Origin: Streptomyces sp. GS7
GTDB lineage: Bacteria; Actinomycetota; Actinomycetes; Streptomycetales; Streptomycetaceae
Direction of reading: 5' to 3'
DNA length: 64,000 bases
NCBI RefSeq assembly: GCF_009834125.1
Contig: NZ_CP047146.1
Span: forward strand, 3,465,501-3,529,500
Below the pieces are notes generated by a model. That model was given only the letters and a program-made list of their open reading frames with translations. It was not told where the DNA came from and ran no database searches. This document shows positions 43,304-52,131 of the stretch, piece by piece. The translations under genes were made by a program, and so were the position numbers. Numbering within the stretch: the first letter of the stretch is position 1; every line of letters begins with the position of its first letter.

Positions 43304-44105
43304 AGAGCCGGGCGGGGTTGTCGGCGGCGATCGCCCGGAAGGTCTCCGGGGTGACGCGGGCACGGAGCCATCCCAGGCAGTCGGCGTAGCGCCGTCCGGA
43401 CTCGTGGCGCGTCCAGGGCCAGTCGCTGCCCCAGACCAGGCGCGCGGTGCCGGCCTCCTCGGCCAGCCGGCCGAGCATGGTGGCGGCGGCGCCGCGCGGA
43501 GAGCGGTACGGGGCGCTGACCTTGACCCAGACGTGGTCGCGGCGGGCCAGTGCCAGGACGGTGCGCTCGGCGCCGGTGGGCGGGGTGCCGCCGTCGGGCA
43601 GGCCGAGGTGGTCGAGGGCGACGGCCGATGGCCAGTCATGGAGGGCGGGTGCCAGTGCCGTCCACTGGGCGGCGCGTGCCTGGACCTCCAAGTGCTGTTG
43701 GCGTGCGGCGAGTTCGGAGGCGACGCGGCGCCAGTGCGGGGCCCGCAGGTCGGGGACCGGCCGCCCGATCACGTTCAGGCGGACCCCGACGACGCCAGGC
43801 GCACTCAACTCGCGTGTGTTCAACGGCTGTTGCCCATCCAGAGTGATCACGGCGCGCAGCCGGTCCGGGTGCCGTGCCACGCAGCGCAGCAGGAAGTCGT
43901 TGTGCGGGCCGAGGAAGCTGGGCTGGACGAGAACGCCGCCGGCGACGCCGTGCGCGTCCAGAAGATGCCCGTACGCCTCCGGTGCGGCGTCGTAGTCGGG
44001 GAGGTAGCGAGGGCGGGTGGCGGTCGGCAGTGCGCGGGTGAAGACGTGGGCGTGGCCGTCGATGACGGCCGGCGCGCCGAGAGGTTCGGGAGGTGTGGGG
44101 TCCAC
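43212..44105 (-). CDS. Amidohydrolase 2-family (TIM-barrel) hydrolase/decarboxylase
   Basis: 297 aa from GTG at 44105. VIDGHAHVF gives the HxH metal site, VALDHLGLPD another His, RLVWGSDWPW the catalytic Asp, and NPARLFNW the closing motif. These mark the metal-dependent amidohydrolase 2 family (lactonases, ACMSD-like decarboxylases). The last 20 residues are a Pro/Ala tail opposite the sigma-like gene. It is divergent from a GntR/MFS pair, together forming a small catabolic locus. Confidence 0.85.
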   Translation of the reverse strand: MDPTPPEPLGAPAVIDGHAHVFTRALPTATRPRYLPDYDAAPEAYGHLLDAHGVAGGVLVQPSFLGPHNDFLLRCVARHPDRLRAVITLDGQQPLNTRELSAPGVVGVRLNVIGRPVPDLRAPHWRRVASELAARQQHLEVQARAAQWTALAPALHDWPSAVALDHLGLPDGGTPPTGAERTVLALARRDHVWVKVSAPYRSPRGAAATMLGRLAEEAGTARLVWGSDWPWTRHESGRRYADCLGWLRARVTPETFRAIAADNPARLFNWPAAPGRRTPPPAAPRPAHSAPGPPPPP

Positions 44106-44131
44106 GGGGCGAGGTTACCCGGACCCATAGA

Positions 44132-44141
44132 CCTCTAGAGG
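44132..44141. promoter_or_regulatory. Palindrome in amidohydrolase/GntR spacer
   Basis: CCTCTAGAGG, a perfect 10-bp palindrome centred 27 bp before the GntR ATG and 31 bp before the amidohydrolase start. A probable GntR operator controlling both directions. Confidence 0.5.
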
Positions 44142-44163
44142 ACCCGCTGTCATAGTGTGCGGC

Positions 44164-44937
44164 ATGGCACACGAGGCAACTCCACCTGCGCCAGGCCGTG
44201 TTGAGCTGGATTCGCTGGACGCGCGGCTCCCGCTGCACGCACGGCTGCGGGACGCGCTGGCGGCGCGTATCGCGTCGAGCGAGTGGACGCCCGACCGTCC
44301 GCTCCCCGCCGAGGCGGCACTCGCCGGGCACTACGGCGTGGCGCTGGGCACCATGCGGCGGGTACTGGGCGACCTGGTCGAGCTGGGCCTGCTGGAACGT
44401 CGGCACGGCGCCGGGACGTTCGTCCGCCGGGCCACCTTCGACGCCTCGCTCTTCCGGTTCTTCCGCTACGGCGATCCGCACGCGTCCGCACCGGCCGGCC
44501 GCCTGCTGGAGGTGCGGCGGGCGGCACTGCCTCCTGACGCGGCCGGACCGCTGGGCGAGCCCGCCGGATCCACCGCTTTGCATCTGCACCGACTGCGGCT
44601 GCGCGACGACCGGCCCCTGCTCGTCGAGGACATCTGGCTGCCGCTGCCCCGCTTCTCCGGTCTCAACGGGCTGCTGGAACCTCATCTTGACGGCGGGGTG
44701 GGCGAGTTGCTGTATCCCGCGTACGAGCAGCACTGCGGCATCGTGATCGCCTCCGCCGAGGAGGTCCTCACCGTCGGCGCGGCCGGCGCGGCCGACGCCC
44801 TGCTGCTGCGCTGTGCGCGGTACGAGCCGCTGGTGGTCGTCGAGCGGACCGCACGCACCCATGGCGGAACACCGGTCGAGTGGCGCCGCTCGCGCGGCCG
44901 GGCCGCCGACTTCCGCTACCGCATCGAGATCCGGTGA
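44164..44937 (+). CDS. GntR/HutC-family regulator
   Basis: 257 aa. The winged HTH contains RPLPAEAALAGHYGVALGTMRRVLGDLVELGLLERRHGAGTFV. A UTRA-type effector domain follows, ending in ERTARTHGGTPVEWRRSRGRAADFRYRIEI. Such regulators sense small metabolites. Neighbours: divergent amidohydrolase and downstream MFS permease, so it presumably senses the compound that they import and degrade. Confidence 0.9.
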   Translation: MAHEATPPAPGRVELDSLDARLPLHARLRDALAARIASSEWTPDRPLPAEAALAGHYGVALGTMRRVLGDLVELGLLERRHGAGTFVRRATFDASLFRFFRYGDPHASAPAGRLLEVRRAALPPDAAGPLGEPAGSTALHLHRLRLRDDRPLLVEDIWLPLPRFSGLNGLLEPHLDGGVGELLYPAYEQHCGIVIASAEEVLTVGAAGAADALLLRCARYEPLVVVERTARTHGGTPVEWRRSRGRAADFRYRIEIR

Positions 44938-45000
44938 CCGCAAGCGGCGACCGGACGGCGCCGTCCAGCACCCAGGCAAACGAAACGAGAGGACCTGATC

Positions 45001-46287
45001 TTGCTGCTCACGTGGTATCGCACCGCCCCGACCGGGGCCCGGCGCGCCTTCTGGGCGGCGTTCGGCGGCTGGGCACTGGAGGCCGCCGACGCCCAGGTGT
45101 TCGGGCTGGTCCTGCCGACCCTGCTGGCGATCTGGCACCTGAGCGACGGCCAGGGCGGCCTGCTGGCCTCGGCGACCCTCGTCTGCACCGCGGTGGGCGG
45201 CTGGTGCGCGGGACTGGCCTCCGACCGGTGGGGGCGGGTGGCCGTACTCCGGGTCACCGTCGCCTGGTACGCGATCGCCACCTGTCTGGCCGGCTTCGCG
45301 GGCGGCTTCGATTCCCTCCTCGTCCTGCGATGCCTCCAGGGCTTCGGCTTCGGCGGGGAGTGGGCCGCCGGGGCGGCCCTGATCAGCGAGTACGTGGGCG
45401 CACGCCACCGCGGCCGGGTGCTCGGGGCCGTACAGAGCGGCTGGGCCGTGGGCTGGGCGATCGCGCTGGCCGGCTATGCACTCGCCTTCGCCACGCTGCC
45501 CGCCGCATGGTCGTGGCGGGTGATGTTCTGGGCCGGGGTGGCGCCCGCACTGCTGGTGGTCGCCCTGCGGCGCGCGCTAGGCGACCCACCCGTATACCTC
45601 CAGGCCAGGGCGCGGGTGTCTCCCTTACGGATCTTCCGGCCCGACCTGCTCCGGGCCACCGTCTTCGGGGCGCTGCTCGGCCTGGGCAGCCACGGCGGCT
45701 ACTACGCGCTCACCACGTTCCTGCCCACCTACCTCCGCACCACCCGGGGCCTGACCGTCCTGGGCACCACCGCCTATCTGACGGTCTTCATCACCGCCTC
45801 CTTCTTCGGCTACCTGGTCTCCGGCCGGCTCTCCGACCGCATCGGCCGCCGCACCAACGTCGTCGTCTTCGCCGCGCTCTGCCTGCTCTCCCTCCCCCTC
45901 TACCTCCTCGTCCCCCTCGACGACCTCGGCGCCCTGCTCGCCTCCGCACCCCTGGGCTTCTTCTCCGCGGGCATCCCCGGCGGCCTGGGCTCGCTCTTCG
46001 CCGAACTGTTCCCCACCGCCGTACGGGGCAGCGGCCAGGGCTTCTGCTACAACCTGGGCCGCCTTGTCGCCGCCGCCTTCCCGGCGCTGGTCGGTGCGCT
46101 CGCGCCACGACTCGGGCTGGCCTCGGGCATCGCGCTCTTCGCCGGAGTCGCCTACGCGCTGGCCGTGGTCGCCGCCCTGTGCCTGCCCGGGACCCGCGGG
46201 TGCGACGACCCGGCGGGCGCGGCGGAGGGAGCCGCCGGCCACCCGCACACGGGCCCGGAACCGTCCGGCACCCCCGCACCACGCTGA
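45001..46287 (+). CDS. MFS permease, aromatic-acid/sialic-acid type (TTA codon)
   Basis: 428 aa from a TTG with GAGAGGA 8 nt upstream. Twelve membrane segments. GLASDRWGRVAVLR is after TM2, GFGFGGEWAAGAALISEY in TM4-5, and GRLSDRIGRRTNV after TM8. This is the metabolite:H+ symporter group, matching an importer for the amidohydrolase substrate. Leu209 is a TTA codon (45625-45627), so expression may be tied to bldA. The C-terminal 30 residues are a Pro/Gly tail. Confidence 0.87.
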   Translation: MLLTWYRTAPTGARRAFWAAFGGWALEAADAQVFGLVLPTLLAIWHLSDGQGGLLASATLVCTAVGGWCAGLASDRWGRVAVLRVTVAWYAIATCLAGFAGGFDSLLVLRCLQGFGFGGEWAAGAALISEYVGARHRGRVLGAVQSGWAVGWAIALAGYALAFATLPAAWSWRVMFWAGVAPALLVVALRRALGDPPVYLQARARVSPLRIFRPDLLRATVFGALLGLGSHGGYYALTTFLPTYLRTTRGLTVLGTTAYLTVFITASFFGYLVSGRLSDRIGRRTNVVVFAALCLLSLPLYLLVPLDDLGALLASAPLGFFSAGIPGGLGSLFAELFPTAVRGSGQGFCYNLGRLVAAAFPALVGALAPRLGLASGIALFAGVAYALAVVAALCLPGTRGCDDPAGAAEGAAGHPHTGPEPSGTPAPR

Positions 46288-46883
46288 TTCCGCCGTTCCG
46301 CGGTTCCGCCAGCCCGCCGTTCAGCTACCCCGTCGACCCCGGTCCCGTACTGCCGGACCCCGGAAGGCCCCAACGGGAAGCTCCGCAGGGTGGGATGAGG
46401 ACTGCGACTCGTCTCCCGGGCGATGCACGCGTTGGAGCGTCCACGCGCGGCGTGCAGCACCACCTGTGCACGCATCCGCAGCCGGTGCTCTCGGTCTTGT
46501 GGCCGTAGGCCCTCTTCTTCAACCACACGCGTTCGGCGGCACTCGGGCCTATCGGACAGGGGGTGCGGACGGGCATGGCGGGCGAACCGATCGGCCGAAG
46601 TGGATCACTGGTACCCCGCAGCCTGCCCCGCCCGTCACCACCCCAGCCCCCGCAATGACCTGTGCAAGAGGCCACTTGGACACGGAAAACGCAACTTCGA
46701 CATGGCCCGCAAAGGCAGCTACCTTCACCTGGTCTTCGGCGATCGCCCACGGTCGCAAAGGAGTTCCTTCAGGCTGAGCCACCCGCGACGGGATGAGTCG
46801 GTCACGCCCCACGAGTCCTCGCCCCCCATGCGAAAGCCACCGAACCGGGTCCGCACCAGGCACCCCCAACCAGGGAGAGACGC
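46288..46883. other. Intergenic region without recognisable gene
   Basis: 596 bp. Several open frames exist on both strands but none has the third-position GC pattern, a ribosome site or family features. The lower-GC part around 46590-46780 differs from its flanks and may be inserted or decayed DNA. It marks the beginning of the IS-remnant region. Confidence 0.5.
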
Positions 46884-47441
46884 ATGCCCCGTCTTGCGCT
46901 GTACACATTCGGCGTCCTGAAGTCACCTCTCGCCGATCCCACACCTCTCACACGCGAACTCCACGACATCGGCGCGGCCATCTACCCGAAGATCAGCCAG
47001 CACCCCGGATACCTCGCTCGTGCCGAAGCGGCAGACCGCGACCGGGGCACACACTTCGACTTGGACTGGGGTGCATGGGGAGAGTTCGCCGTACCGACCT
47101 GGTACGGCAAGGGCCGTACGGTGGAAACCACCGCCCTGGATGCGACCCTCTCACTCTGGACCGACCTGCGCTCCGCCTTCGACGCCATCTACACCGGTCT
47201 GCACCGTGACGCGCTGAACAGGCGTTACGACTGGTTCGAGAGGACAGGACACCCGAGTTACGTGTGCTGGTGGGTTTCCGACGGCGCGATACCCACCTGG
47301 CAGGACGGGGTTTCCAGGCTGGAACATCTCCACGACCACGGCTCCGCGCCGCACGCCTTCACCTTCCACCACTCGTTCGCCCCGGACGGAACTCCGACCA
47401 GGATCAAAGGCATCGGGCCGAAGAGCGACCAGGTTCGCTGA
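46884..47441 (+). CDS. DUF3291-like protein
   Basis: 185 aa. Reads as a dimeric alpha/beta-barrel-like monooxygenase fold: LALYTFGVLKSPLAD, TWYGKGRTVETTALDATLSLW, YDWFERTGHPSYVCWWVSDG, then AFTFHHSFAPDG. These blocks fit DUF3291 of actinobacteria. Enzymatic role unproven. The start is the ATG with GGGAGAG upstream. It lies just before a series of broken genes. Confidence 0.75.
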   Translation: MPRLALYTFGVLKSPLADPTPLTRELHDIGAAIYPKISQHPGYLARAEAADRDRGTHFDLDWGAWGEFAVPTWYGKGRTVETTALDATLSLWTDLRSAFDAIYTGLHRDALNRRYDWFERTGHPSYVCWWVSDGAIPTWQDGVSRLEHLHDHGSAPHAFTFHHSFAPDGTPTRIKGIGPKSDQVR

Positions 47442-47483
47442 CAAGGAAGCCTGAACGACTGGGTCCGCCGTCAAACGCCTCGA

Positions 47484-47668
47484 TTGAATGACGGCGAACA
47501 GATGCGTCTGCGCCACGGCGGATCCGCCAGTACCTGGGGCTTCGCCCTCCACCTCGCGAGCACCGACGAGTACCAAGACGCCATCCTGCCCACCAGCGGC
47601 TTCGCCGGCACCCCCAAGACGCCCTCGACTGCACCTGCGGCCTCTACCTCACCGACCCCAGCATCTGA
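47484..47668 (+). pseudogene. Frameshifted hypothetical gene
   Basis: The first frame reads RLRHGGSASTWGFALHLAS and TDEYQDAILPTSGFAGTP. Near 47613 the sensible reading moves by one base to DALDCTCGLYLTDPSI followed by TGA at 47666. The two parts make one protein of about 60 aa of a type I do not recognise by function. No start with a ribosome site precedes it (TTG 47484). A frameshift or 5' truncation is likely. Confidence 0.5.
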
Positions 47669-47716
47669 CCCCGCACCACACACAACACAGGCTCCACAGT
47701 CAACCCCCGAAGGATT

Positions 47717-47800
47717 TACGGGGCCGACCACTCAGCGAGACGCTCGGCCGGGGTTTCCCCGTCGAGCGTCTCGCGTGGGCGCCCGCTCGGTTCGGCGGCG
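47717..47800 (-). mobile_element. IS30-family transposase C-terminal remnant
   Basis: The minus strand encodes GRPRETLDGETPAERLAE then a stop, which matches the conserved end (N-GRPRKTLG-ETP-E) of IS30-type transposases. Only about 28 codons survive. Within it, 12-bp arms GCGAGACGCTCG (47735-47746) and CGAGCGTCTCGC (47763-47774) form a perfect inverted repeat. Confidence 0.6.
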
Positions 47801-48442
47801 ACGGCGTCGAGGTGTCCGACCTGGTCAGCGCCACCCGAACCAGCGCAGGAATCCCGCCGGCAGCGCGAACACGCTGTCCCGGCCAGCCAGGCACCCTGCG
47901 GGATCAGTACCGTTGGCACGCCGACGGCCGGCAGCAGCATGCCGTCCGGGTGGAGCGGTTGCTGCGCGGGCCATGTGCACCATTTTCGGACGGCTGAGGG
48001 GCGGGGAGATGCGGCCACGCCGTAGGAACGGCCAGGACAAGCGGCCATGCGGCGGGGCATCACCCAGCTCCTGGGACCGGGAACGATCACCGACTAGGCT
48101 CCCCCAGCCGCACAAACGGCGCGTAGGCGCAGGTGGGGTACGTGGTGGACATGGGCGAGGGAGTCGTCGGATTCCAGGGGCAGTTGTGTGAGAGCGCGTG
48201 CGACGAAGCCCCGCCGGAACGTGTTTTCGCGGGCGGGGCCCTGTCCTTCCGGTTGCCGGCCGCTGCGGGGACCGGTGGAACTCGCCGCGAAAACAACGGA
48301 GTAGCCCTGAACTGTCCCGTCGGAGATCCATGCCCTGCCCGGCACACGGCTGGGTGACATGGCCATCGAGAACGGCGCGTCAAGGACGGCCGTGCGCTAC
48401 GGTCCCGAAGCCTTGTCACCAGGACCGGAAGGAACCGTGCGC
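47801..48442. other. Stretch without a supported gene
   Basis: Upstream of the DUF3574 gene. Open frames are short or lack coding bias; a small plus-strand frame at 48133-48357 has no recognisable feature. Probably decayed DNA plus the promoter of the DUF3574 gene. Confidence 0.45.
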
Positions 48443-48922
48443 GTGTCACGCAAGCCAGCCTCCCGCACCCGTATGGCGGTCACCGCCCTCGTCGCCATGC
48501 TGCTCAGTACGAGTGGCTCCGTCGCCTACGCGGCCCTGGACGACCAGAGCGCCGGCCCGTCAACGGCATCGGCATCCGTCGCATCCGCGGGCAAGCCGTA
48601 TGTCGAGACCAAGCTCCTCTTCGGCACCGCCAAGCCGAACGGTGGCGCGCCTGTCGGCGGCAGGGAGTTCCGCGCCTTCGTGGACACGTTCATCACCCCG
48701 CGCTTCCCCGCCGGCCTCACCGTCGAGACGGGCTACGGTCAATTCCGCGACTCCCACGGGAAGATCGAGCGCGAGCGCTCGTACACGGTCACCCTCCTCT
48801 ACCCGTCGGGTGATGCCGGCCAGAACAGCAGCAAGATCGAGCAGGTCCGCCGCGAGTACGACAGGCGGTTCCAGCAGGAGTCAGTGGCCCGGGTCGACGA
48901 GAAGGCGCGCGTCGCATTCTGA
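48443..48922 (+). CDS. Secreted DUF3574-like protein
   Basis: 159 aa from the GTG at 48443, placed 9 nt after GGAAGGA (48427-48433); the GTG at 48437 is too close. A signal peptide RMAVTALVAMLLSTSGSVAY follows an Arg-rich start. The mature part has TKLLFGTAKPNGGAPVG, EFRAFVDTFITPRFPAGLT and RERSYTVTLLYP, as in DUF3574. Extracytoplasmic, function unknown. Confidence 0.75.
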   Translation: MSRKPASRTRMAVTALVAMLLSTSGSVAYAALDDQSAGPSTASASVASAGKPYVETKLLFGTAKPNGGAPVGGREFRAFVDTFITPRFPAGLTVETGYGQFRDSHGKIERERSYTVTLLYPSGDAGQNSSKIEQVRREYDRRFQQESVARVDEKARVAF

Positions 48923-48973
48923 ACCGGGTTGGGATCACGGGCGCGTCGGAGGCTGCACCTCACACAGCCCTGA

Positions 48974-49005
48974 GTCCGGGATCCGGGGTCCGGGGTCCGG
49001 GATCC
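48974..49005. repeat. Short GTCCGG/GATCC direct and inverted repeats
   Basis: A 32-bp cluster in which GTCCGGGATCC occurs at both ends with GGTCCGG units between. It lies in the spacer after the DUF3574 gene and may be slippage-derived. Confidence 0.6.
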
Positions 49006-49067
49006 ACTCCCGCGCATCAGGGGAACCCCTGATACCCAACGGGCGGTGGCTTTCCTACCGTTGGGGC

Positions 49068-49283
49068 ATGAAGCCGACCCTCACCATGCCCCTGCACAGG
49101 GTTGCCGGAGACCGGTGGATGCGCGGTGCCGTGCGGGCTGGGGCCGCAGGTGTGGCCATGGCACTCGTCGCCTTCGCCGCCACCCCGGCCGCGGCCGATC
49201 CAACAGGCACAGGGTCAGACAGGGGACTCTCCGTCGCTTTATCGGCCGGCTTGCCGAGGTGCTTCAGCTTCCGCGCCCGTTGA
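49068..49283 (+). CDS. Small secreted peptide or truncated secreted protein (71 aa)
   Basis: 71 aa. RMGAVRAG-like basic start, then VAMALVAFAATPAAADP is a good signal peptide with an AxA site. The mature part is only about 25 residues and ends without a domain, so this may be the 5' piece of a larger secreted protein whose rest was lost. No clear ribosome site. Only the signal peptide is convincing. Confidence 0.45.
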   Translation: MKPTLTMPLHRVAGDRWMRGAVRAGAAGVAMALVAFAATPAAADPTGTGSDRGLSVALSAGLPRCFSFRAR

Positions 49284-49358
49284 CGGGGCCGAGGCGAGGC
49301 GCCGCCGGACCCGTCACCGGGCGCAGACCCGAAGATCGGGTGATGGGGGCAGCGGACG

Positions 49359-50258
49359 CTATGTCGCGTCGTCCCGTTCGCTGACGGCTTCCAGCAGCGC
49401 GGTGACGGCCTCGTTGTACGGAGTGGGAATGCCGAGGCGCGCCCCCGCGCGCACCACGGCGCCGTTGCGGGCGTCGTATTCCAGGGCACGGCCCGCCAGG
49501 CGGTCCCACAGCATGCTGCTGCCGGACTCGGCAGGCAGCGTCCGCAGCCGGGCGATGACCTGCTCGGCCAGGTCCTCGGGCAGGCGCGCGCCCGACGCGA
49601 CGGCGACCCGGCGCGCCTCCTCCGCCAACGCCCGGCCCAGCCGTGCGACGCGCGGATGGGCAAAGACCGGCATCCGGCGCATGGTCAAGGCTGTGATGGC
49701 GCCGTTGGCCACATTCAGGCACAGCTTCGCCCAGGCCGCGGTCACGAAATCACCGGTGAGCGCGACGGCGATGCCGCTGTCCTGGCACAGGGCCACGAAG
49801 TCCGCGCCGTCCTCGCCCTCGGGCACCGTGATCCGCGGCCGATCGAACAACCGGATGTGCCCACGCCGCAGCGACTCCGCCGCGATGTCCACCACGGCCG
49901 GCAGGACGCGAGCCGGGCCCGCCAACGGCCCAACGCGCTGGAGGTGTTCCACACCGTTCTGCAGCACCACGACACGGGTGCCCGCACCGCACAGCCGCTC
50001 CAGCCACGGCGCTGCCCCGGCCGTCTGGTGAACCTTGGTCGCGAGCAGCACCCATTCCACCGGCGACACCCGGGCAGGATCGAACTCCTCGTGTACGTGT
50101 ACGGAAGCCGTCCGGGTCCCTTCGTCAGGCCCGTCGATCCGTAACCCGCCCAGTGGCGAGCGCACACACGCGGCCACCTCCATGCGCCCCGTCGAGGCGA
50201 GGCTCGCAGCCACCACGCCTCCCACTGCCCCGACTCCCACCACGGCAATACGTGTCAT
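49359..50258 (-). CDS. Ketopantoate reductase-like protein (ApbA/PanE family)
   Basis: 299 aa from the ATG at 50258 (MTRIAVVGVGAVGG, the GxGxxG of the Rossmann fold). Lys in ATKVHQT and QNGVEH fit the family; AAWAKLCLNVANGAITAL is the conserved helix with Lys and Asn. The C-terminal domain includes the Ser-Met stretch ESGSSMLWDRLAGRALE. Usually NADPH-dependent reduction of ketopantoate or another 2-oxo acid; a second paralog is common in Streptomyces, so a pathway role in pantothenate synthesis is not certain. Confidence 0.85.
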   Translation of the reverse strand: MTRIAVVGVGAVGGVVAASLASTGRMEVAACVRSPLGGLRIDGPDEGTRTASVHVHEEFDPARVSPVEWVLLATKVHQTAGAAPWLERLCGAGTRVVVLQNGVEHLQRVGPLAGPARVLPAVVDIAAESLRRGHIRLFDRPRITVPEGEDGADFVALCQDSGIAVALTGDFVTAAWAKLCLNVANGAITALTMRRMPVFAHPRVARLGRALAEEARRVAVASGARLPEDLAEQVIARLRTLPAESGSSMLWDRLAGRALEYDARNGAVVRAGARLGIPTPYNEAVTALLEAVSERDDAT

Positions 50259-50635
50259 GGCCACTGAGCCTACCCACTTCAAGATCGCATTGACGAGTAC
50301 ACCGCAAAACGAACGGAATCAGGAAGCCTTCGACCGACGGCCCGGCCGGACGTCCGCCGCCGAACTGGTATCCGACGCATCGCCAACAGCTCTTCCGCGT
50401 CCGCTGGTTTGGCCGCAGCCCCCGTCCCCGGGGTGGGGACGGGGGGCCCGCGAAAGCAGCAGTACGTGAACCGGATCGCGCAACGCAGAGCACCGCCGCA
50501 TCAGCCTCGGCAGGGCTGCCGTCGACCACCAGCCGGTGGTCGACCACATCGACCGGTACGGCGAACACTCGGCACAGCGCCTGTTTACGCCGGCGTTCGT
50601 CGCGCAGGAGGGGCCCCGCACGACGCGCTCGCCGA
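50259..50635. other. Intergenic stretch, possible gene remnant on the minus strand
   Basis: The minus strand around 50450-50600 reads RRKQALCRVFAVPVDVVDHR and LVVDGSPAEADAAVL, with coding-like composition but no start and no family known to me. A remnant is possible. Otherwise nothing. Confidence 0.3.
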
Positions 50636-51658
50636 TCAGCGGCCTGCGCGGATGACTTTCCTGCCGTCCTGGGTGAGCGGGACCGGGATCGGCTGCGGGA
50701 CGCCGCGCTGTTGGCCGCCGTTGAGATCCTTCTGGACGACGTTCACGTTGACGGACGCGCCCTGGCCCCCGCTGAACTTCCCGCTCGCGAAGGCGTCCAC
50801 GCCGTCTGCGGTGACCTCGTAACCGGTCGTGTCCACGATCGAGTGGGTGCGGCAGTCACGGAACACCTCCTCGATGGGGACGAACCAGAGCCAGTGGTGG
50901 TCACCGTCGTGGTTGAGGTCGACCTTGTCGTTGAACCAGATCGCCACGGATCCGGCCATGTTGACGGTGGCCGTCCAGTCGATGTCGTACTTCTGGGTGC
51001 CGATCACGAGGGACGCCTCGATGACCGACTTGGGCGGGATCTTGAGAGGGAGGTCGACACTCCAGTTCTGGACCTCCTTGTGGGCGAACTCCTGGGTCGA
51101 GGAGAGGCTGGTCTCGATCGAGGTGGTCTCGCTGACCTTGGCCACGGCCGGGATCTCGGCCGAGACCTCCATGGAGACGCCGATCTTCAGCGACTCGGTC
51201 ACGGAGATCCGCAGGTCCTGTTCGGTCGTCTTGCTCTGCTTGTACGTGACGACTTGCTCGACCGCCGAGCCGTTGCGGTAGTTGGTGGTGACGGAGCTGA
51301 CCTGACCCGGTATGGGGGAGGGGGCGTTGGGGTCGTAGGTGATGCCCCTGTACTCCGCGCTGACCTGGTACTTGTGGTAGTCGCCGAGCGCGCTCTGCTT
51401 GCCGTAGTCCGTGGAGGCGGTGAAACGGCATCCGTTGGAGCCGGGGAACCTCTCCTGGGCCATCCACTTGCCCCACTCGTCCGTGATCTCCTGGAGCGAG
51501 TGGGCGGTTGCCTTGCGCTTCGAGGCGTTGCGTGGGGCGTTCAACCGAATGGGTGCCGCCGCCGCTGTACCTGCGGTTGCGAGCGATACGGGGACGGCCG
51601 CGGCGAGGCCGACTGCGGGAGCGAAGGCGAGAACGCGCCGTCTGGAGACATGGCTCAT
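50636..51658 (-). CDS. Tat-exported ETX/MTX2-type (aerolysin-like) pore-forming protein
   Basis: 340 aa from the ATG at 51658. N-terminus SRRRVLAFAPAVGLAAAVP is a twin-arginine signal with an AxA-rich end. The mature protein has a head (about 50-110), then the Ser/Thr-rich alternating strands SVTTNYRNGSAVEQVVTY, VTESLKIGVSMEVSAEIPAV and TSIETSLSSTQEFAH, and KIPPKSVIEASLVIGTQKYD. This is the pattern of beta-pore-forming toxins of the epsilon-toxin/MTX2 family. Targets in nature could be insects, protists or competing cells. No immunity gene is evident; secretion away from the producer is presumed. Confidence 0.8.
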   Translation of the reverse strand: MSHVSRRRVLAFAPAVGLAAAVPVSLATAGTAAAAPIRLNAPRNASKRKATAHSLQEITDEWGKWMAQERFPGSNGCRFTASTDYGKQSALGDYHKYQVSAEYRGITYDPNAPSPIPGQVSSVTTNYRNGSAVEQVVTYKQSKTTEQDLRISVTESLKIGVSMEVSAEIPAVAKVSETTSIETSLSSTQEFAHKEVQNWSVDLPLKIPPKSVIEASLVIGTQKYDIDWTATVNMAGSVAIWFNDKVDLNHDGDHHWLWFVPIEEVFRDCRTHSIVDTTGYEVTADGVDAFASGKFSGGQGASVNVNVVQKDLNGGQQRGVPQPIPVPLTQDGRKVIRAGR

Positions 51659-51971
51659 GGAGAGTCCCCATCCAAAAGGGGCGGAACGGGGGAAACGTCT
51701 TGGGCAGCAATGCAATCGGCGATCTTCCGTAGCGCATAGGGGCTTTGGTCCCGAATCGCCGACCATGGCACGAAATCCCAGGCCGGAATGGGGGGCGACG
51801 GGGGACCGCCGACCATGACGTTGTCGCCTGCAGTGTCCGCAGCGATGCGGCGGTCGCGGCGACCGATGTGGTGAGTGCGGGACGGCACCGGAGTCTGGTA
51901 CCCGGTCGGCAGCATGGCCGGCCCCCGGGTCGTCAGCTCAGGTGCCCGCTCCAACGCGGCGAGGAACCAGG
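51659..51971. promoter_or_regulatory. Upstream region of the pore-forming protein gene
   Basis: About 310 bp between the toxin-like gene and the IS5 remnant. It must hold the toxin promoter on the minus strand; no clear boxes identified. No gene seen. Confidence 0.35.
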
Positions 51972-52131
51972 GAAGTCGAGCCCAGACGGAGCCGTCCGGC
52001 CGGCATCGCCACCGAACCGGACGACCACGGCCTCGGATGCTCGCGCGGCGGCCTGACAGTCAAGCTGCACCTGGCCGTCGAACAGGGCCAGAAGCCGATG
52101 CCGATGCCGATCGTCATCACGGCCGGAGTGT
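51972..52131 (+). mobile_element. IS5-family transposase remnant
   Basis: The plus strand reads SRPAGIATEPDDHGLGCSRG, GLTVKLHLAVEQGQ and PIVITAG, the DDE-proximal block of Streptomyces IS5-type transposases (normally GRSRGGLTTKIHLA). Only about 50 codons remain, with no terminal repeats. It runs into the end of the TetR gene. Confidence 0.7.

Noticed and set aside
47735..47774. Perfect 12-bp inverted repeat taken as a terminator or IS end
   Set aside because: It lies within the IS30 transposase coding remnant (ETLD...ERLAE) and is explained by codon content; kept only as a note.
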